64,000 nucleotides of DNA, taken from contig CAZQOI010000007.1 of assembly GCA_964594905.1 (NCBI GenBank), positions 10,097 through 74,096 of the forward strand, read 5' to 3'. The position numbers and the translations under genes are program-made. The DNA comes from Granulosicoccus sp964594905 (GTDB lineage: Bacteria; Pseudomonadota; Gammaproteobacteria; Granulosicoccales; Granulosicoccaceae). The notes under the pieces were generated by a model. The model had not been told where the DNA came from. It searched no databases and saw only the letters and a program-made list of their open reading frames with translations. Of the stretch, positions 35,893-44,752 are shown one piece after another. Positions within the stretch are counted from its first letter, which is position 1, and every line of letters begins with the position of its first letter.

Positions 35893-37572
35893 TTAATCTG
35901 CAATCCGAAGCCATCCAGAGTAGTGCACCAAACGACCAAACAAGGGCAGACTCAAATTCACATCAAAAAGATGTTTGTCCCCATCAGCACGTTCGCTTGC
36001 GCTGATTATTGGCAGACAAAAAGTAGGCAATGGCAGGCCGAATGCGCGTCCTGATTGCAAGCGCATGTCGATACCTTCTTCGTACGCGTCCAACTTCAAT
36101 GTAAAGTTGAAGCGGCCAAACATCTCGTCAATCGTTTGGTCTTCAGGGTCGGGATTACCCATCTGGCTTCGCATACATCTTCCCGGGAAATACCTCGCCC
36201 AGGACTCAACCCCTTTATCGCTAAGTTGGATACTGGTCAGGATCGGCTTGGCGCTAGACGTAGGTGGCATGCGAAAGAGGGCTGCCATCATCTTTGTGAA
36301 TGGGTTCGTTGCCCCTTCAATGGTGACTTCACCGGAGAGTAATCGTGAGGGCGCAGTTTTATGTAATGACTGAGTGACTGCTGGCAACAAACCATATCGC
36401 TCCCCAAGGGCGATTTCGAACGGTGGTTTCGGCAATCGCGATTCAGTTGATTGTGTATCGATATTGAGTTTGGCAAATTCTTCATCGAACTCATCCAGTG
36501 CGAGAAGTCCGGCACAGGAGTGAGCACCGATCAGTGTGTTTTCACCGCGCGACAGTCTGCGAATCATGATCAGGCAAGCTAGCACGGGTACGTGGGGGCC
36601 AGCCGAACCTTTTGCGGATAATATCCACTCAGCTTTGCTCGCGTCGCCTTCGGAATTTCGTCCTGTTACCTGTACCGACATTCCACCGTATTGGTTGCTT
36701 AATGGTGATAACTTGTTGGCAATCGTCTGGAGTGGCTTAGCAAGCCATGCTGCTGATCGCATTAAACCGAATCGCACGAGACAAGAAAGGGTGCTTACAC
36801 CAAGATGCATTAGTGACAGTTCGAGGCTTGCGCGAAAGCTAGCCGACTGCACGGGTTGATAGCGCGTTACGAATAGATCGTTATCAGGTGAGTCCACAAG
36901 TGATGTATAACGCGTGCCAATATCTCTTTGTGTACGCCGCTCAGTCGCGCTCCAGAAAGGTAATGTGCGCCAATTCCCGCCGGTAAACACTGACATGGGC
37001 TTACCAACTTGATCCAATATTCCTCGAATAACCGAAAACCCGTAATCCTGGCTGTTACTTGGGCTGATGGTCGCTTCTATTGAATCAATGCGTTGCCATT
37101 CGTTGGTTAACTTATCCACTACCGCATGGCTAAGCGCCGGTGTTGAACTGGCGCCCGTCAATATTGTGCAGCCAGCAGCAGATGCGCGGTCGTTTAATTC
37201 TGTAACCGCCTTGATGTAAGTTCGTGAATCGGCAATGTCGATGTAGTGAACGCCAGCATCAATAGCAGCCTCGACGACCGATCCCTGCATGTCGTGATAG
37301 GGCCCGGATAGGTCGGCAACTATATCTATCCGGTTATCGCTCAGAAGTTTTGAGTTCAAGGATTGGCGATCCAGCACCAGAATCTCGCCAGTACCCAAAG
37401 CCTGGTAAAGCTGCTCCAATCGAGCGACGCTTCGCCCTGCAAGTACCAGTTCGATCGAATTTTCACTGGCTAATAATTTGGCAAGCTTGCTTCCGAACTG
37501 GCCATTTGCGCCAATTAACAGCACGCGAAATTTGCCGTCTGGGTCACTATTATTTGAATCGTCGATTGACAT
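35893..37572 (-). CDS. Saccharopine-dehydrogenase-like NAD(P)-binding protein with C-terminal DUF4166
   Basis: A 559-residue fusion. The N-terminal Rossmann domain shows the LLIGANGQFGSKLAKLLAS nucleotide-binding loop and the GVHYIDIADSRTY segment typical of saccharopine-dehydrogenase-like proteins (about 15-340). The C-terminal ~190 residues resemble DUF4166, with the MRSQMGNPDPED region and FGLPLPTFCLPIISASERADG, then LPLFGRLVHYSGWL, matching LEHPLFGELMHQRGRF in the separate DUF4166 gene at 38240. Acts on an unknown substrate; such proteins are often annotated in lipid or amino-acid redox steps. It diverges from the GbsR-like regulator, with a 55 bp gap carrying a perfect palindrome, which points to shared control. 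Confidence 0.85.
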   Translation of the reverse strand: MSIDDSNNSDPDGKFRVLLIGANGQFGSKLAKLLASENSIELVLAGRSVARLEQLYQALGTGEILVLDRQSLNSKLLSDNRIDIVADLSGPYHDMQGSVVEAAIDAGVHYIDIADSRTYIKAVTELNDRASAAGCTILTGASSTPALSHAVVDKLTNEWQRIDSIEATISPSNSQDYGFSVIRGILDQVGKPMSVFTGGNWRTLPFWSATERRTQRDIGTRYTSLVDSPDNDLFVTRYQPVQSASFRASLELSLMHLGVSTLSCLVRFGLMRSAAWLAKPLQTIANKLSPLSNQYGGMSVQVTGRNSEGDASKAEWILSAKGSAGPHVPVLACLIMIRRLSRGENTLIGAHSCAGLLALDEFDEEFAKLNIDTQSTESRLPKPPFEIALGERYGLLPAVTQSLHKTAPSRLLSGEVTIEGATNPFTKMMAALFRMPPTSSAKPILTSIQLSDKGVESWARYFPGRCMRSQMGNPDPEDQTIDEMFGRFNFTLKLDAYEEGIDMRLQSGRAFGLPLPTFCLPIISASERADGDKHLFDVNLSLPLFGRLVHYSGWLRIAD

Positions 37573-37573
37573 T

Positions 37574-37586
37574 TATTTCTGAAATA
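37574..37586. promoter_or_regulatory. Second half-similar palindrome near the GbsR operator
   Basis: tatttctgaaata is a 6-bp inverted repeat with a 1-base centre, and its core atttctg repeats the half-site of the longer palindrome at 37593-37612. It starts 2 bases upstream of the minus-strand start codon (37572). Confidence 0.4.
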
Positions 37587-37592
37587 TCCATA

Positions 37593-37612
37593 ATTTCTGT
37601 AAATACAGAAAT
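37593..37612. promoter_or_regulatory. Perfect palindrome, probable operator of the GbsR/MarR regulator
   Basis: atttctgta and its exact reverse complement tacagaaat flank a 2-base centre, a 20-base site of the size bound by MarR-type dimers. It lies in the 55 bp gap between two divergent genes, 20 bases from the minus-strand start and 15 from the regulator start, so a bound dimer would block both. A shorter copy of the half-site is adjacent. Confidence 0.65.
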
Positions 37613-37627
37613 AACTGATTCTGGCTC

Positions 37628-38209
37628 ATGATGCAAGCTTCTTTTCAGTCCGATAAGGCAGATGGCGATCTTATCCTGCCAGCGTCCGCCGAGGTTTTTA
37701 TCTTGCGCTGGGGGGATTTGGGCAGCCAGTGGGGAGTTAATCGCTCTGTTGCGCAGATACAGGCCTTGCTCTATATCTCGGAGCTGCCGTTGACCGCAGA
37801 ATCTATCGCGCAGCAACTTAGTTTGGCCCGCAGTAATGTGTCAAATTCCTTGAAGGAACTACTAGGCTGGAAATTGATTCGTCGAGTACCTATGAAGGGG
37901 GATAGGCGTGACTTCTTCGTCGCAGAAACCGATCTCTGGCAAATGTTTTTCTGTATTGCGGCTGGTAGAAAGGCCAGAGAAATTGATCCTGTCGTCGCTG
38001 CATTGCAGGATTCTATTCAGCAAGCGCAAAGCGATAGTGAACTTAGTTCGGTCTCATTGCAGAGGTTGAATAATATGCAAGATTTTGTTGGTCGCCTCAG
38101 TAAGTGGCACGATCAGATGATGCAATTGCCAAGTTCAACGTTGATGAAATTGATCAACATGGGTTCGCGGGTTGCACGATTGATTAATCCAAGTGGGAAC
38201 AAGAAGTAG
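37628..38209 (+). CDS. GbsR/MarR-family transcriptional regulator
   Basis: A 193-residue winged-helix protein. The N-terminal part reads RWGDLGSQWGVNRSVAQIQALLY, a GbsR-family hallmark, followed by the helix-turn-helix ESIAQQLSLARSNVSNSLKEL (about 58-78) and a wing ending RRDFFVAETDLW. The C-terminal third is a dimerisation helix region. GbsR in Bacillus senses choline or glycine betaine, but close relatives in gammaproteobacteria sit beside lipid- or redox-type genes, so no ligand is proposed. It is divergent from the saccharopine-dehydrogenase-like gene and likely autoregulates through the palindrome at 37593-37612. The DUF4166 gene follows 30 bp later. Confidence 0.9.
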   Translation: MMQASFQSDKADGDLILPASAEVFILRWGDLGSQWGVNRSVAQIQALLYISELPLTAESIAQQLSLARSNVSNSLKELLGWKLIRRVPMKGDRRDFFVAETDLWQMFFCIAAGRKAREIDPVVAALQDSIQQAQSDSELSSVSLQRLNNMQDFVGRLSKWHDQMMQLPSSTLMKLINMGSRVARLINPSGNKK

Positions 38210-38239
38210 AGTTGTTTCAAGGTTTATTTAAAATGGGAG

Positions 38240-38971
38240 TTGACCATGCGCATTGCATTAAAAAAGTCCCAGAAAATATGCGATATCGCTACAACAGAAC
38301 GTAAAGCCTGTTCAGGTGTTAAAGGAATAGCTGAAGAGTATCGAGCATCAGTTGAAATCGGAGATTTTCGATTTCGTTCTTTACTCAAATCAACGGATTG
38401 GTACAGCTTGCCTCTGGCTGTTAGGCGTCGATTTAGCAAACGTTATAACGATGCGAGAATAGTCAGCTATTCAGGCAGAATTACACAGTGCCGAATGAGC
38501 ATCTTTGGGAAACTGCTCGCCAACCTCTTACGTCCTGTGGGTTCGCCTTTGCCAATTAGTACTGATATTAATGTGCCCGCTACGGTTGTGGTGACTGAAG
38601 ATGAGAAAGTGGGTGGCCAGATATGGACACGCATTTACGGGCGTCATGATAAATTTCCACAAGTGGTGCAAAGCAGTAAGCGCTTTTCTGGTGAGACTGG
38701 TATTGAAGAATATATTGGATACGGTATCGGTATGGCTTTGAGTATTGGTGTAAGTGATGGTGCTCTGGATTTTCGAAGCCATCACTACTTCCTTGGTATC
38801 AGAAATCGCCGTTGGCGCTTACCAGCTTGGCTGACTCCAGGTGACCTGCTGGTGCGCCATCGTGATATTGGACAAGGCCAATTCGATTTTATACTGCATC
38901 TCGAACATCCCTTGTTTGGTGAACTTATGCACCAAAGAGGACGTTTCATTGATACTGCAAACTTGACTTAA
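38240..38971 (+). CDS. DUF4166 domain protein
   Basis: A 243-residue protein, mostly a DUF4166 domain (about 60-240) with RRRFSKRYND, a GKLLANLLRPVGSPLPIS segment and the late LEHPLFGELMHQRGRFID end. The same domain forms the C-terminal part of the divergent fusion gene at 35893-37572, so the locus carries two versions, free and fused. No signal peptide, no membrane helix; probably cytoplasmic. Function unknown. An alternative start at 38246 (M-R) is equally possible. It should be in one transcript with the GbsR-like gene. Confidence 0.85.
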   Translation: MTMRIALKKSQKICDIATTERKACSGVKGIAEEYRASVEIGDFRFRSLLKSTDWYSLPLAVRRRFSKRYNDARIVSYSGRITQCRMSIFGKLLANLLRPVGSPLPISTDINVPATVVVTEDEKVGGQIWTRIYGRHDKFPQVVQSSKRFSGETGIEEYIGYGIGMALSIGVSDGALDFRSHHYFLGIRNRRWRLPAWLTPGDLLVRHRDIGQGQFDFILHLEHPLFGELMHQRGRFIDTANLT

Positions 38972-39001
38972 ATCTGTTTTCAACTGTTGATGGGTTCTTC
39001 G

Positions 39002-40258
39002 TTATTCTTCCATATCGTCGAATTCATCTGAATCAATGAAGTCGAGGGTCGGAGTGGAGTCAGAAACGGTTCGTGTATTGTTAATATCTGCTGCGCGTTT
39101 TACCACGTCCTTGCCAAAACGATTTACCAACTGATCCAGTGTTTTTTCAAGTGCCTGGGGTTTACCACTTTGCGTAAACAGGTCCATTTGCGATATTTCG
39201 TCACCACGAATAAGATCATAGGCTGCTAGTCCTACAAGTCTGTATCGGTTTGTACTATCAAAGTGTACAAGCAGGCTAGATGCCGTCTCAAACAACTCCT
39301 GTGATGAGTCAGTTGGTTCGGTCAACAGGGCTTGGCGGCTTAGTAATCTAAAATCATTTGTCTTTAGTCTGACGCGTACTCCGCGACAGCTATAACCTTT
39401 TTCTCGCAAGCGACGTCCGATTCGATCAGCTGACCAGCGTAAATGGTATTCGATATCCTTACGCTCGCTGATGTCATTCGAAAGTGTTCTATCGGAGCCC
39501 ATACTGCGGGCCACACGTCGACGTGCTACTCGGCGTGGATCTTCTGCGTTCGAAAGTGATTGAAAATGTTTACCGGCATGACCAAGGTGACGTTGAATCC
39601 ATGCGGGATCAGCACGTCGAACATCACCGATAGTGTAAAGGCCGAGTCGTTCAAGACGCGGTATTGTTTTTGGTCCAGCTCCCCATAAGCGTTTAACTGG
39701 CATTGGATCGAGCCACTCGACCGCATCCTCAGGCGGTACCACGGTCAGACCTTTAGGTTTATTAAAATCACTGGCAACTTTGGCGACGTACTTAGTACTC
39801 GCGATGCCGACTGATGCAGTCAGTCCATTGGTTGCATCAGCAATTGCCTGTTGTATCTGCTCGGCCATTCTCGCTGGAGGACCGAATAATTCTTCTGCAC
39901 CGGTCATATCGAGGAATGCTTCATCAAGTGAGATTGCTTCTATATGGGGTGAGAAGTTCTCAAACGCAGCCATGATTGCTGCTGATATTTCTTGATAGCG
40001 CTCAAAACGGGGTGGCACTATCGTCATATTAGGGCAGCGACGACGCGCTTCGGCCATCGGCATTGCGCTTTTGACACCGTATTGGCGAGCTTCATAGCTC
40101 GCGGTTAGCACAACACCCCGATAGCTGTTTGGACCCACAACAAGGGCACGACCACACAGTGATGGATCATCCAACTGCTCCACAGATGCATAAAACGCAT
40201 CCATGTCTGCATGAGCCAGAATACGCGGCCATCCGCTCTTTTCTGTATTGCTCGCCAT
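39002..40258 (-). CDS. dinB: DNA polymerase IV (Y-family translesion polymerase)
   Basis: About 418 residues from ATG 40258; an earlier ATG at 40324 in the same frame adds a leader not seen in the family and crosses the LexA-like site. The palm domain has the catalytic acidic residues in LAHADMDAFYASVEQ and AISLDEAFLDM, plus the fingers motif SYEARQYGVKSAMP; the thumb has a helix-hairpin-helix (LERLGLYTIGDVRR) and a little-finger domain follows. The extra C-terminal tail is acidic and lacks the usual QLxLF clamp-binding end, but an internal SQMDLFTQ segment (about 380) could bind the clamp. An SOS-type site lies just upstream. Confidence 0.95.
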   Translation of the reverse strand: MASNTEKSGWPRILAHADMDAFYASVEQLDDPSLCGRALVVGPNSYRGVVLTASYEARQYGVKSAMPMAEARRRCPNMTIVPPRFERYQEISAAIMAAFENFSPHIEAISLDEAFLDMTGAEELFGPPARMAEQIQQAIADATNGLTASVGIASTKYVAKVASDFNKPKGLTVVPPEDAVEWLDPMPVKRLWGAGPKTIPRLERLGLYTIGDVRRADPAWIQRHLGHAGKHFQSLSNAEDPRRVARRRVARSMGSDRTLSNDISERKDIEYHLRWSADRIGRRLREKGYSCRGVRVRLKTNDFRLLSRQALLTEPTDSSQELFETASSLLVHFDSTNRYRLVGLAAYDLIRGDEISQMDLFTQSGKPQALEKTLDQLVNRFGKDVVKRAADINNTRTVSDSTPTLDFIDSDEFDDMEE

Positions 40259-40271
40259 AGGGCCTAGTGTA

Positions 40272-40287
40272 CTGTAAAACCTACCAG
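40272..40287 (-). promoter_or_regulatory. LexA-like SOS box of dinB
   Basis: The sequence ctg-N10-cag (ctgtaaaacctaccag) matches the gammaproteobacterial LexA core CTGT-N8-ACAG in its CTG...CAG bases, with one half imperfect (CCAG instead of ACAG). It lies 14 bases upstream of the chosen dinB start on the minus strand, where a repressor site would act. It also lies 9 bases before the possible start of the divergent hydrolase gene. Confidence 0.5.
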
Positions 40288-40352
40288 TTATTTCTATGAT
40301 GTACAGCAGATGTTTATACTGCACAGATGTTCATGCCTTGTCACAAAACGCT

Positions 40353-41186
40353 GTGAGCGGCGCTTCTCACATTAAGGTGCTTGCTTGTCAGCTTGATGTG
40401 CCCGCTGATATGCGATCAGCGCGTGATCGAAACGGGCATCTGGATCGGGTGGTTCAGCTGCTTGATGACGCATTGAGCGATCGAACTGCGGACCTAGTGG
40501 TTCTGCCGGAACTGTCCAGTGTGTCTTATACCCGTCATTGCTTCGAGCATCTGGAGATATTCGCAGAGAGTGCCACGGGTGAATCGTTCAAGCGATTCTC
40601 AGCGCTTGCAAAGAAGCATAATGTTTTTCTGTTGTATGGTGCGCCACGGGTTAACAGCAGTGGTAAAGCCCACATTAGTCAGTTTCTAATTGATCCGGAA
40701 GGTAGTGCTGCTGGTGTATATGACAAGCTACATATGGCGCAGTTTGGTGCGTCAATGGAAAAGGACTATTTTACTGGTGGCGAAAAATTACTGATATTCG
40801 ATATAAAAGGTATTCGTCTGGCGCCATTAATTTGCTATGACATGCGATTTCCAGAACTCGCATTAACAATGGTTCAGAAACACAGAGTTGATGCAATCAT
40901 TCATCCAGTTGCGTTTTTCAAGGATGCCAGTTTCTATAGTTGGCATGCCTTTGTCATTGCGCGGGCGCTTGAGAATCAAGCTTATTGGTTTAGCGTAAAT
41001 CGGTCGGGAGCAGAATATGGGGCCTCCATAGTTTGCCCACCTTGGGTAGATCAGGGATCAAGGGAGATTCGATTTGGGCAAACTGAAGAGCTTGTGTGGA
41101 TTGATATTGATAAAGCCATCATCGAGCAAACCAGGCAGCGTTATAACTTCACCGCGGACAGGCGGCCGAATTATTCGAATCTTTAG
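40353..41186 (+). CDS. Carbon-nitrogen hydrolase (nitrilase superfamily)
   Basis: About 278 residues from GTG 40353; an earlier ATG at 40296 would overlap the dinB promoter region and adds a leader without homology, so the start is uncertain. The Glu-Lys-Cys triad of the nitrilase superfamily is visible: Glu in VVLPELSS, Lys in VYDKLHMAQFG and Cys in LICYDMRFPEL. These enzymes hydrolyse amides or carbamoyl groups; the LICYDMRFPE signature fits the omega-amidase/NIT2-like branch. It is divergent from dinB. No specific substrate is indicated by the neighbours. Confidence 0.9.
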   Translation: MSGASHIKVLACQLDVPADMRSARDRNGHLDRVVQLLDDALSDRTADLVVLPELSSVSYTRHCFEHLEIFAESATGESFKRFSALAKKHNVFLLYGAPRVNSSGKAHISQFLIDPEGSAAGVYDKLHMAQFGASMEKDYFTGGEKLLIFDIKGIRLAPLICYDMRFPELALTMVQKHRVDAIIHPVAFFKDASFYSWHAFVIARALENQAYWFSVNRSGAEYGASIVCPPWVDQGSREIRFGQTEELVWIDIDKAIIEQTRQRYNFTADRRPNYSNL

Positions 41187-41523
41187 TGTTCACGCATCCT
41201 TTTTCCATCACAGGTGTTGATACATTAGGTTAAGTCGCAATCTCCTGAAATCTTGCTGTGAATCAGGATTAATTTGTGCGCAACATCAGATTTTCCGCGC
41301 TTTCTGCGGCAAGTTTCCCATTTTAGAGTCGATAGTTTTTTCGACTACACCCATTTTGCAACTTGATGGCCCATTGGAAAGGCTCCTTAATCGGGTAATG
41401 TTACATCCCTTTGTTAGATGTAACGTTAGTGATTGGATTAGATCAACATCAGGTATCGGTAGTCAGGGTTGTTTGTATGTCGTGATTTGACCTCAGTAAG
41501 AGGGGTATTGTTGGAGCCTGTTT
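41187..41523. other. Gap before the second hybrid kinase
   Basis: 337 bases without a gene. The only clear structure is the 8-bp inverted repeat at 41400-41424. The last 15 bases contain a GGAG ribosome-binding sequence before the kinase ATG. Probably carries the promoter of the kinase operon. Confidence 0.45.
41400..41424. repeat. 8-bp perfect inverted repeat upstream of the kinase gene
   Basis: gttacatc (41400-41407) and gatgtaac (41417-41424) flank a 9-base loop, about 100 bases before the kinase start. It could be an operator (arm-to-arm spacing 17) or an RNA hairpin; no T-run follows. Confidence 0.4.
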
Positions 41524-44500
41524 ATGCCGATTCGTTTTAAGTTAGTTCTGTTTTCGATTGCGTGCTCGATTTTGCCACTGCTTGGCGTATTTTCGCTGGC
41601 ATTTGATGCCGCTAGAACATCAATAAATGAAACGGTCGAAAATAACCTGATTGCACAGGCAACAGAAGAGCTGTACACCGTTCAAAGTAAGCTTGCTGAG
41701 ACGAAAAAACGCATAGTTTCGTGGGGTGATCTTGCGGTAATGCAGAACGTCATATTTGGCGATCTCTTCAGTACTCTTCAAGGCGATCTGGAAAGCTTGG
41801 TTGACGACTACCCTGAATTCACCGAATTACTCGTTGCCGATGCAGATGGGAACGCAGTTGCTGCGACCATGCGAGAAGCGATCGGTAGCAATCATCGTGG
41901 TACCTGGGAATATGAAGCGCCGAGTCTGGGAATCATTTTTGACGGCCCGGTAGTGACCTCTAACCGCCTGTCTCAAAAAATCGCCACGCAAAGTGTTCCG
42001 ATATACGCGAAAACTGGTCGTAAACGTATCGTGGGTGCGCTTATAGGTTCTATTGCGTGGAATAAAATGCAAACGGATCTTTCGAGTCGAACGCTTTTTG
42101 GCGGGGATCAGAGTCAACAAAGGCAGATCATATTGCAGTCACTCGTCGATGGCTCGGTATTGTATTCGTCATCTGACACCACACCACCTGCCGGCTTACT
42201 CAATGATCTGTCAGATGGACGCATGTTCAAGGAGCTATCCAGCGATGGTGAGCAGTATATGATCGCGTCGATCACCTCGGATGGTATAGATGAATTTCGT
42301 GATCCGCAGTGGCGTTTGCATGTTGTACTGAATTCAAAAGTTGCTTACCAGACTGTCCATGATTTGCGAGACTATTTTGTTCTCGCAGGTGTGGTGGTTC
42401 TGGTTTTGGTAACTGGTCTGGCTTATCTCCTGGCTCGTTCCATTGTCTCACCCGTTAACTCATTAGTTACAGGTGCGGAGAGGTTAGCGTCTGGTGATTA
42501 TGATTATTCGTTAAAAACAACCTCCAGCAAGGATGAGATAGGTCAACTTGCAACCAGTTTCGAGAAGATGCGCTCTGCCATCAAAGATAATGAAAAAAAG
42601 CTAATAACCGAAATGGAGGTCTCCAATCGCGCTGCGAAACTCAAGGGGGAGTTCCTGGCCAATATGAGTCATGAAGTTAGAACACCTATCAATGGTGTTC
42701 TGGGTATGACTGAACTGCTTATGAACACGGACCTTGATCATACTCAATCCGGTTATGCATCCACAATATTCCGCTCTGGGCAATCTCTGTTAGGTGTGAT
42801 CAACGATATTTTGGATTTTTCAAAAATCGAAGCTGGAAAATTGGAATTGCAAAATGGTGCCTTCGATCTACGAGACCTTGTCGAAGACTGCGTAGAGCTA
42901 TTGGCTGAGAGCGCACAAAGTAAAGGTGTGGAATTGGCTCTTTACATGGCTCCAGAGAGTCACGTCGCATATCAGGGTGACGCGAGTCGCCTGCGTCAAG
43001 TATTGCTTAATCTTATGGGTAATGCGGTTAAATTCACTGACGAGGGTGAAGTTAAGGTTGTTATTACGAGTAAAGATGGTGATGGCTCGAATACCGAACT
43101 TTGTTTCGAAGTTATCGATACCGGTATTGGCATGAAAGAAGAGGTACTCGAATCGATCTTTGAATCCTTTGTGCAGGCGGACGGAACCACTACCAGGAAG
43201 TTTGGTGGCACTGGTTTGGGCCTCGCAATATCGGCAAAACTAGCAGAGCTCATGAGCGGTGATATTGGTGTTGAAAGTAAGGTCGGCTCAGGCTCCAATT
43301 TCTGGTTTACTGCCAAAGTCGAGAAGTTACCTGAGTCGGTTCAGAATGCGTGGCTTGCGACAGATACATTGCGTCATAAGCGAATTTTGATCGTGGATGA
43401 CAACAAGACGAACTGCGAAATTCTTCAGTCGCAAATATTGTATTGGGGAGCCGAGCCAATAGTTACCAATGGAGGAGAGCAGGCTATTCGTGCATTTGAA
43501 GACGGATATGCCAATGATCAACCAATAGATGTAGCCATTCTAGATATGCATATGCCTGGAATGAATGGACTTGAATTGGCTGTTTCCCTTCGAGAAAAAG
43601 CATTATCCAGTAATTTGAAGTTGATATTACTGAGCTCTGTCTGCGATCAGCTTGATGCTGATACATGCAAGGCTATAGGTATCAATTCGATGGTAACCAA
43701 ACCTGTCAGGCAGCCTGATTTGTACAACTGTCTGTCAGCTGCAGTTAGTGATGTAGAAATGAAGCCATCAAAGTTAGCCACCGAGAAGATTGAAAAGTCT
43801 CAATTGACCGGAAGGGTATTACTTGCGGAAGATAATCCAGTAAATCAGGAAATGATGCTTGAGTTGCTGCGGCTACTCGGCGTGGAGGCTGTTCTTGCTG
43901 AGAATGGTCAGCAGGCTATTGATGTAATCGGGAAAGAAAATTTCGATGTGGTTCTGATGGACTGTCAAATGCCGATTCTCGATGGGTTTGAGGCTACAAG
44001 AGCAATAAGAAAGTCAGAGCAGGCGAGTAGTTCTGATCGTCGCCTACCGATCGTGGCCCTGACTGCAAATGCGCTCCAGGGTGATCGTGAAAAATGTCTC
44101 TCCAGCGGAATGGACGAGTATTTAAGCAAGCCCGTTAGTTCGTCACAGTTGCGTCAGATGTTGAGTAACTGGTTAACCTATGCTGATCAGATAAAAAGTG
44201 AAGACAAGACAGAAGCAAACATTTCCCATGTGGACAATGACAAAGAGTCCGCTAATGGTGATCACGATTCGGATGTATTACCGTCTTCTCTCGACAGCGA
44301 GTCGTCCCTGATTGAACTAAATGATGTAGTGAGTAACAAGCTGAAATCTGATAGCTCAGTATCTGATGCTGAACCCATTTTATCTGAGCCAGTTCTCGAT
44401 CAAGCTGTATTCAATGAGGTGCTGACCATGGCGTCTCAGGCATCTGGTGACTTTTATGATCGCCTGGTTGAGAAATATACCGAAGGCTCGAGAGACGACA

Positions 44501-44742
44501 TCCAGAAAATGTCGGAGGGGATTGAAAAACACGATACTGAGATGGTCAGCGCAAGTGCACATCGTTTGAAGTCGAGCAGTGCGAATTGGGGAGCTACGCT
44601 GGTGGTTGCAGCTTGTCAGGAGTTGGAGCTTAAAGCGAAAGCGGGAAATCTGGATAACGCATCGGAAATTCTTGAAACGATTCGATTCGAATGTGAGCGG
44701 GTGCTCTCTGCGTTAGTTGATCCCCAATCAAAGGCAGCTTGA
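41524..44742 (+). CDS. Hybrid sensor histidine kinase with two REC domains and Hpt (BarA-like layout)
   Basis: A 1072-residue membrane kinase. A signal-anchor helix (about 6-28), a periplasmic sensor domain of about 250 residues, TM2 (about 283-303) and HAMP (to about 355) come first. HisKA has H383 in FLANMSHEVRTPING; the ATPase domain contains GGTGLGLAISAKL. Receiver 1 has D674 (LDMHMPGMNG), receiver 2 has D813 (MDCQMPILDG), and a C-terminal Hpt has H1013 (SAHRLKSSSANWGA). Between REC2 and Hpt lies a Ser/Asp/Glu-rich linker of about 90 residues. A full His-Asp-His relay is therefore possible within one chain. It is followed immediately by a receiver-GGDEF-EAL protein whose 5' end meets it, so they are coupled. 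Confidence 0.95.
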   Translation: MPIRFKLVLFSIACSILPLLGVFSLAFDAARTSINETVENNLIAQATEELYTVQSKLAETKKRIVSWGDLAVMQNVIFGDLFSTLQGDLESLVDDYPEFTELLVADADGNAVAATMREAIGSNHRGTWEYEAPSLGIIFDGPVVTSNRLSQKIATQSVPIYAKTGRKRIVGALIGSIAWNKMQTDLSSRTLFGGDQSQQRQIILQSLVDGSVLYSSSDTTPPAGLLNDLSDGRMFKELSSDGEQYMIASITSDGIDEFRDPQWRLHVVLNSKVAYQTVHDLRDYFVLAGVVVLVLVTGLAYLLARSIVSPVNSLVTGAERLASGDYDYSLKTTSSKDEIGQLATSFEKMRSAIKDNEKKLITEMEVSNRAAKLKGEFLANMSHEVRTPINGVLGMTELLMNTDLDHTQSGYASTIFRSGQSLLGVINDILDFSKIEAGKLELQNGAFDLRDLVEDCVELLAESAQSKGVELALYMAPESHVAYQGDASRLRQVLLNLMGNAVKFTDEGEVKVVITSKDGDGSNTELCFEVIDTGIGMKEEVLESIFESFVQADGTTTRKFGGTGLGLAISAKLAELMSGDIGVESKVGSGSNFWFTAKVEKLPESVQNAWLATDTLRHKRILIVDDNKTNCEILQSQILYWGAEPIVTNGGEQAIRAFEDGYANDQPIDVAILDMHMPGMNGLELAVSLREKALSSNLKLILLSSVCDQLDADTCKAIGINSMVTKPVRQPDLYNCLSAAVSDVEMKPSKLATEKIEKSQLTGRVLLAEDNPVNQEMMLELLRLLGVEAVLAENGQQAIDVIGKENFDVVLMDCQMPILDGFEATRAIRKSEQASSSDRRLPIVALTANALQGDREKCLSSGMDEYLSKPVSSSQLRQMLSNWLTYADQIKSEDKTEANISHVDNDKESANGDHDSDVLPSSLDSESSLIELNDVVSNKLKSDSSVSDAEPILSEPVLDQAVFNEVLTMASQASGDFYDRLVEKYTEGSRDDIQKMSEGIEKHDTEMVSASAHRLKSSSANWGATLVVAACQELELKAKAGNLDNASEILETIRFECERVLSALVDPQSKAA

Positions 44743-44752
44743 GGCTAATAGT

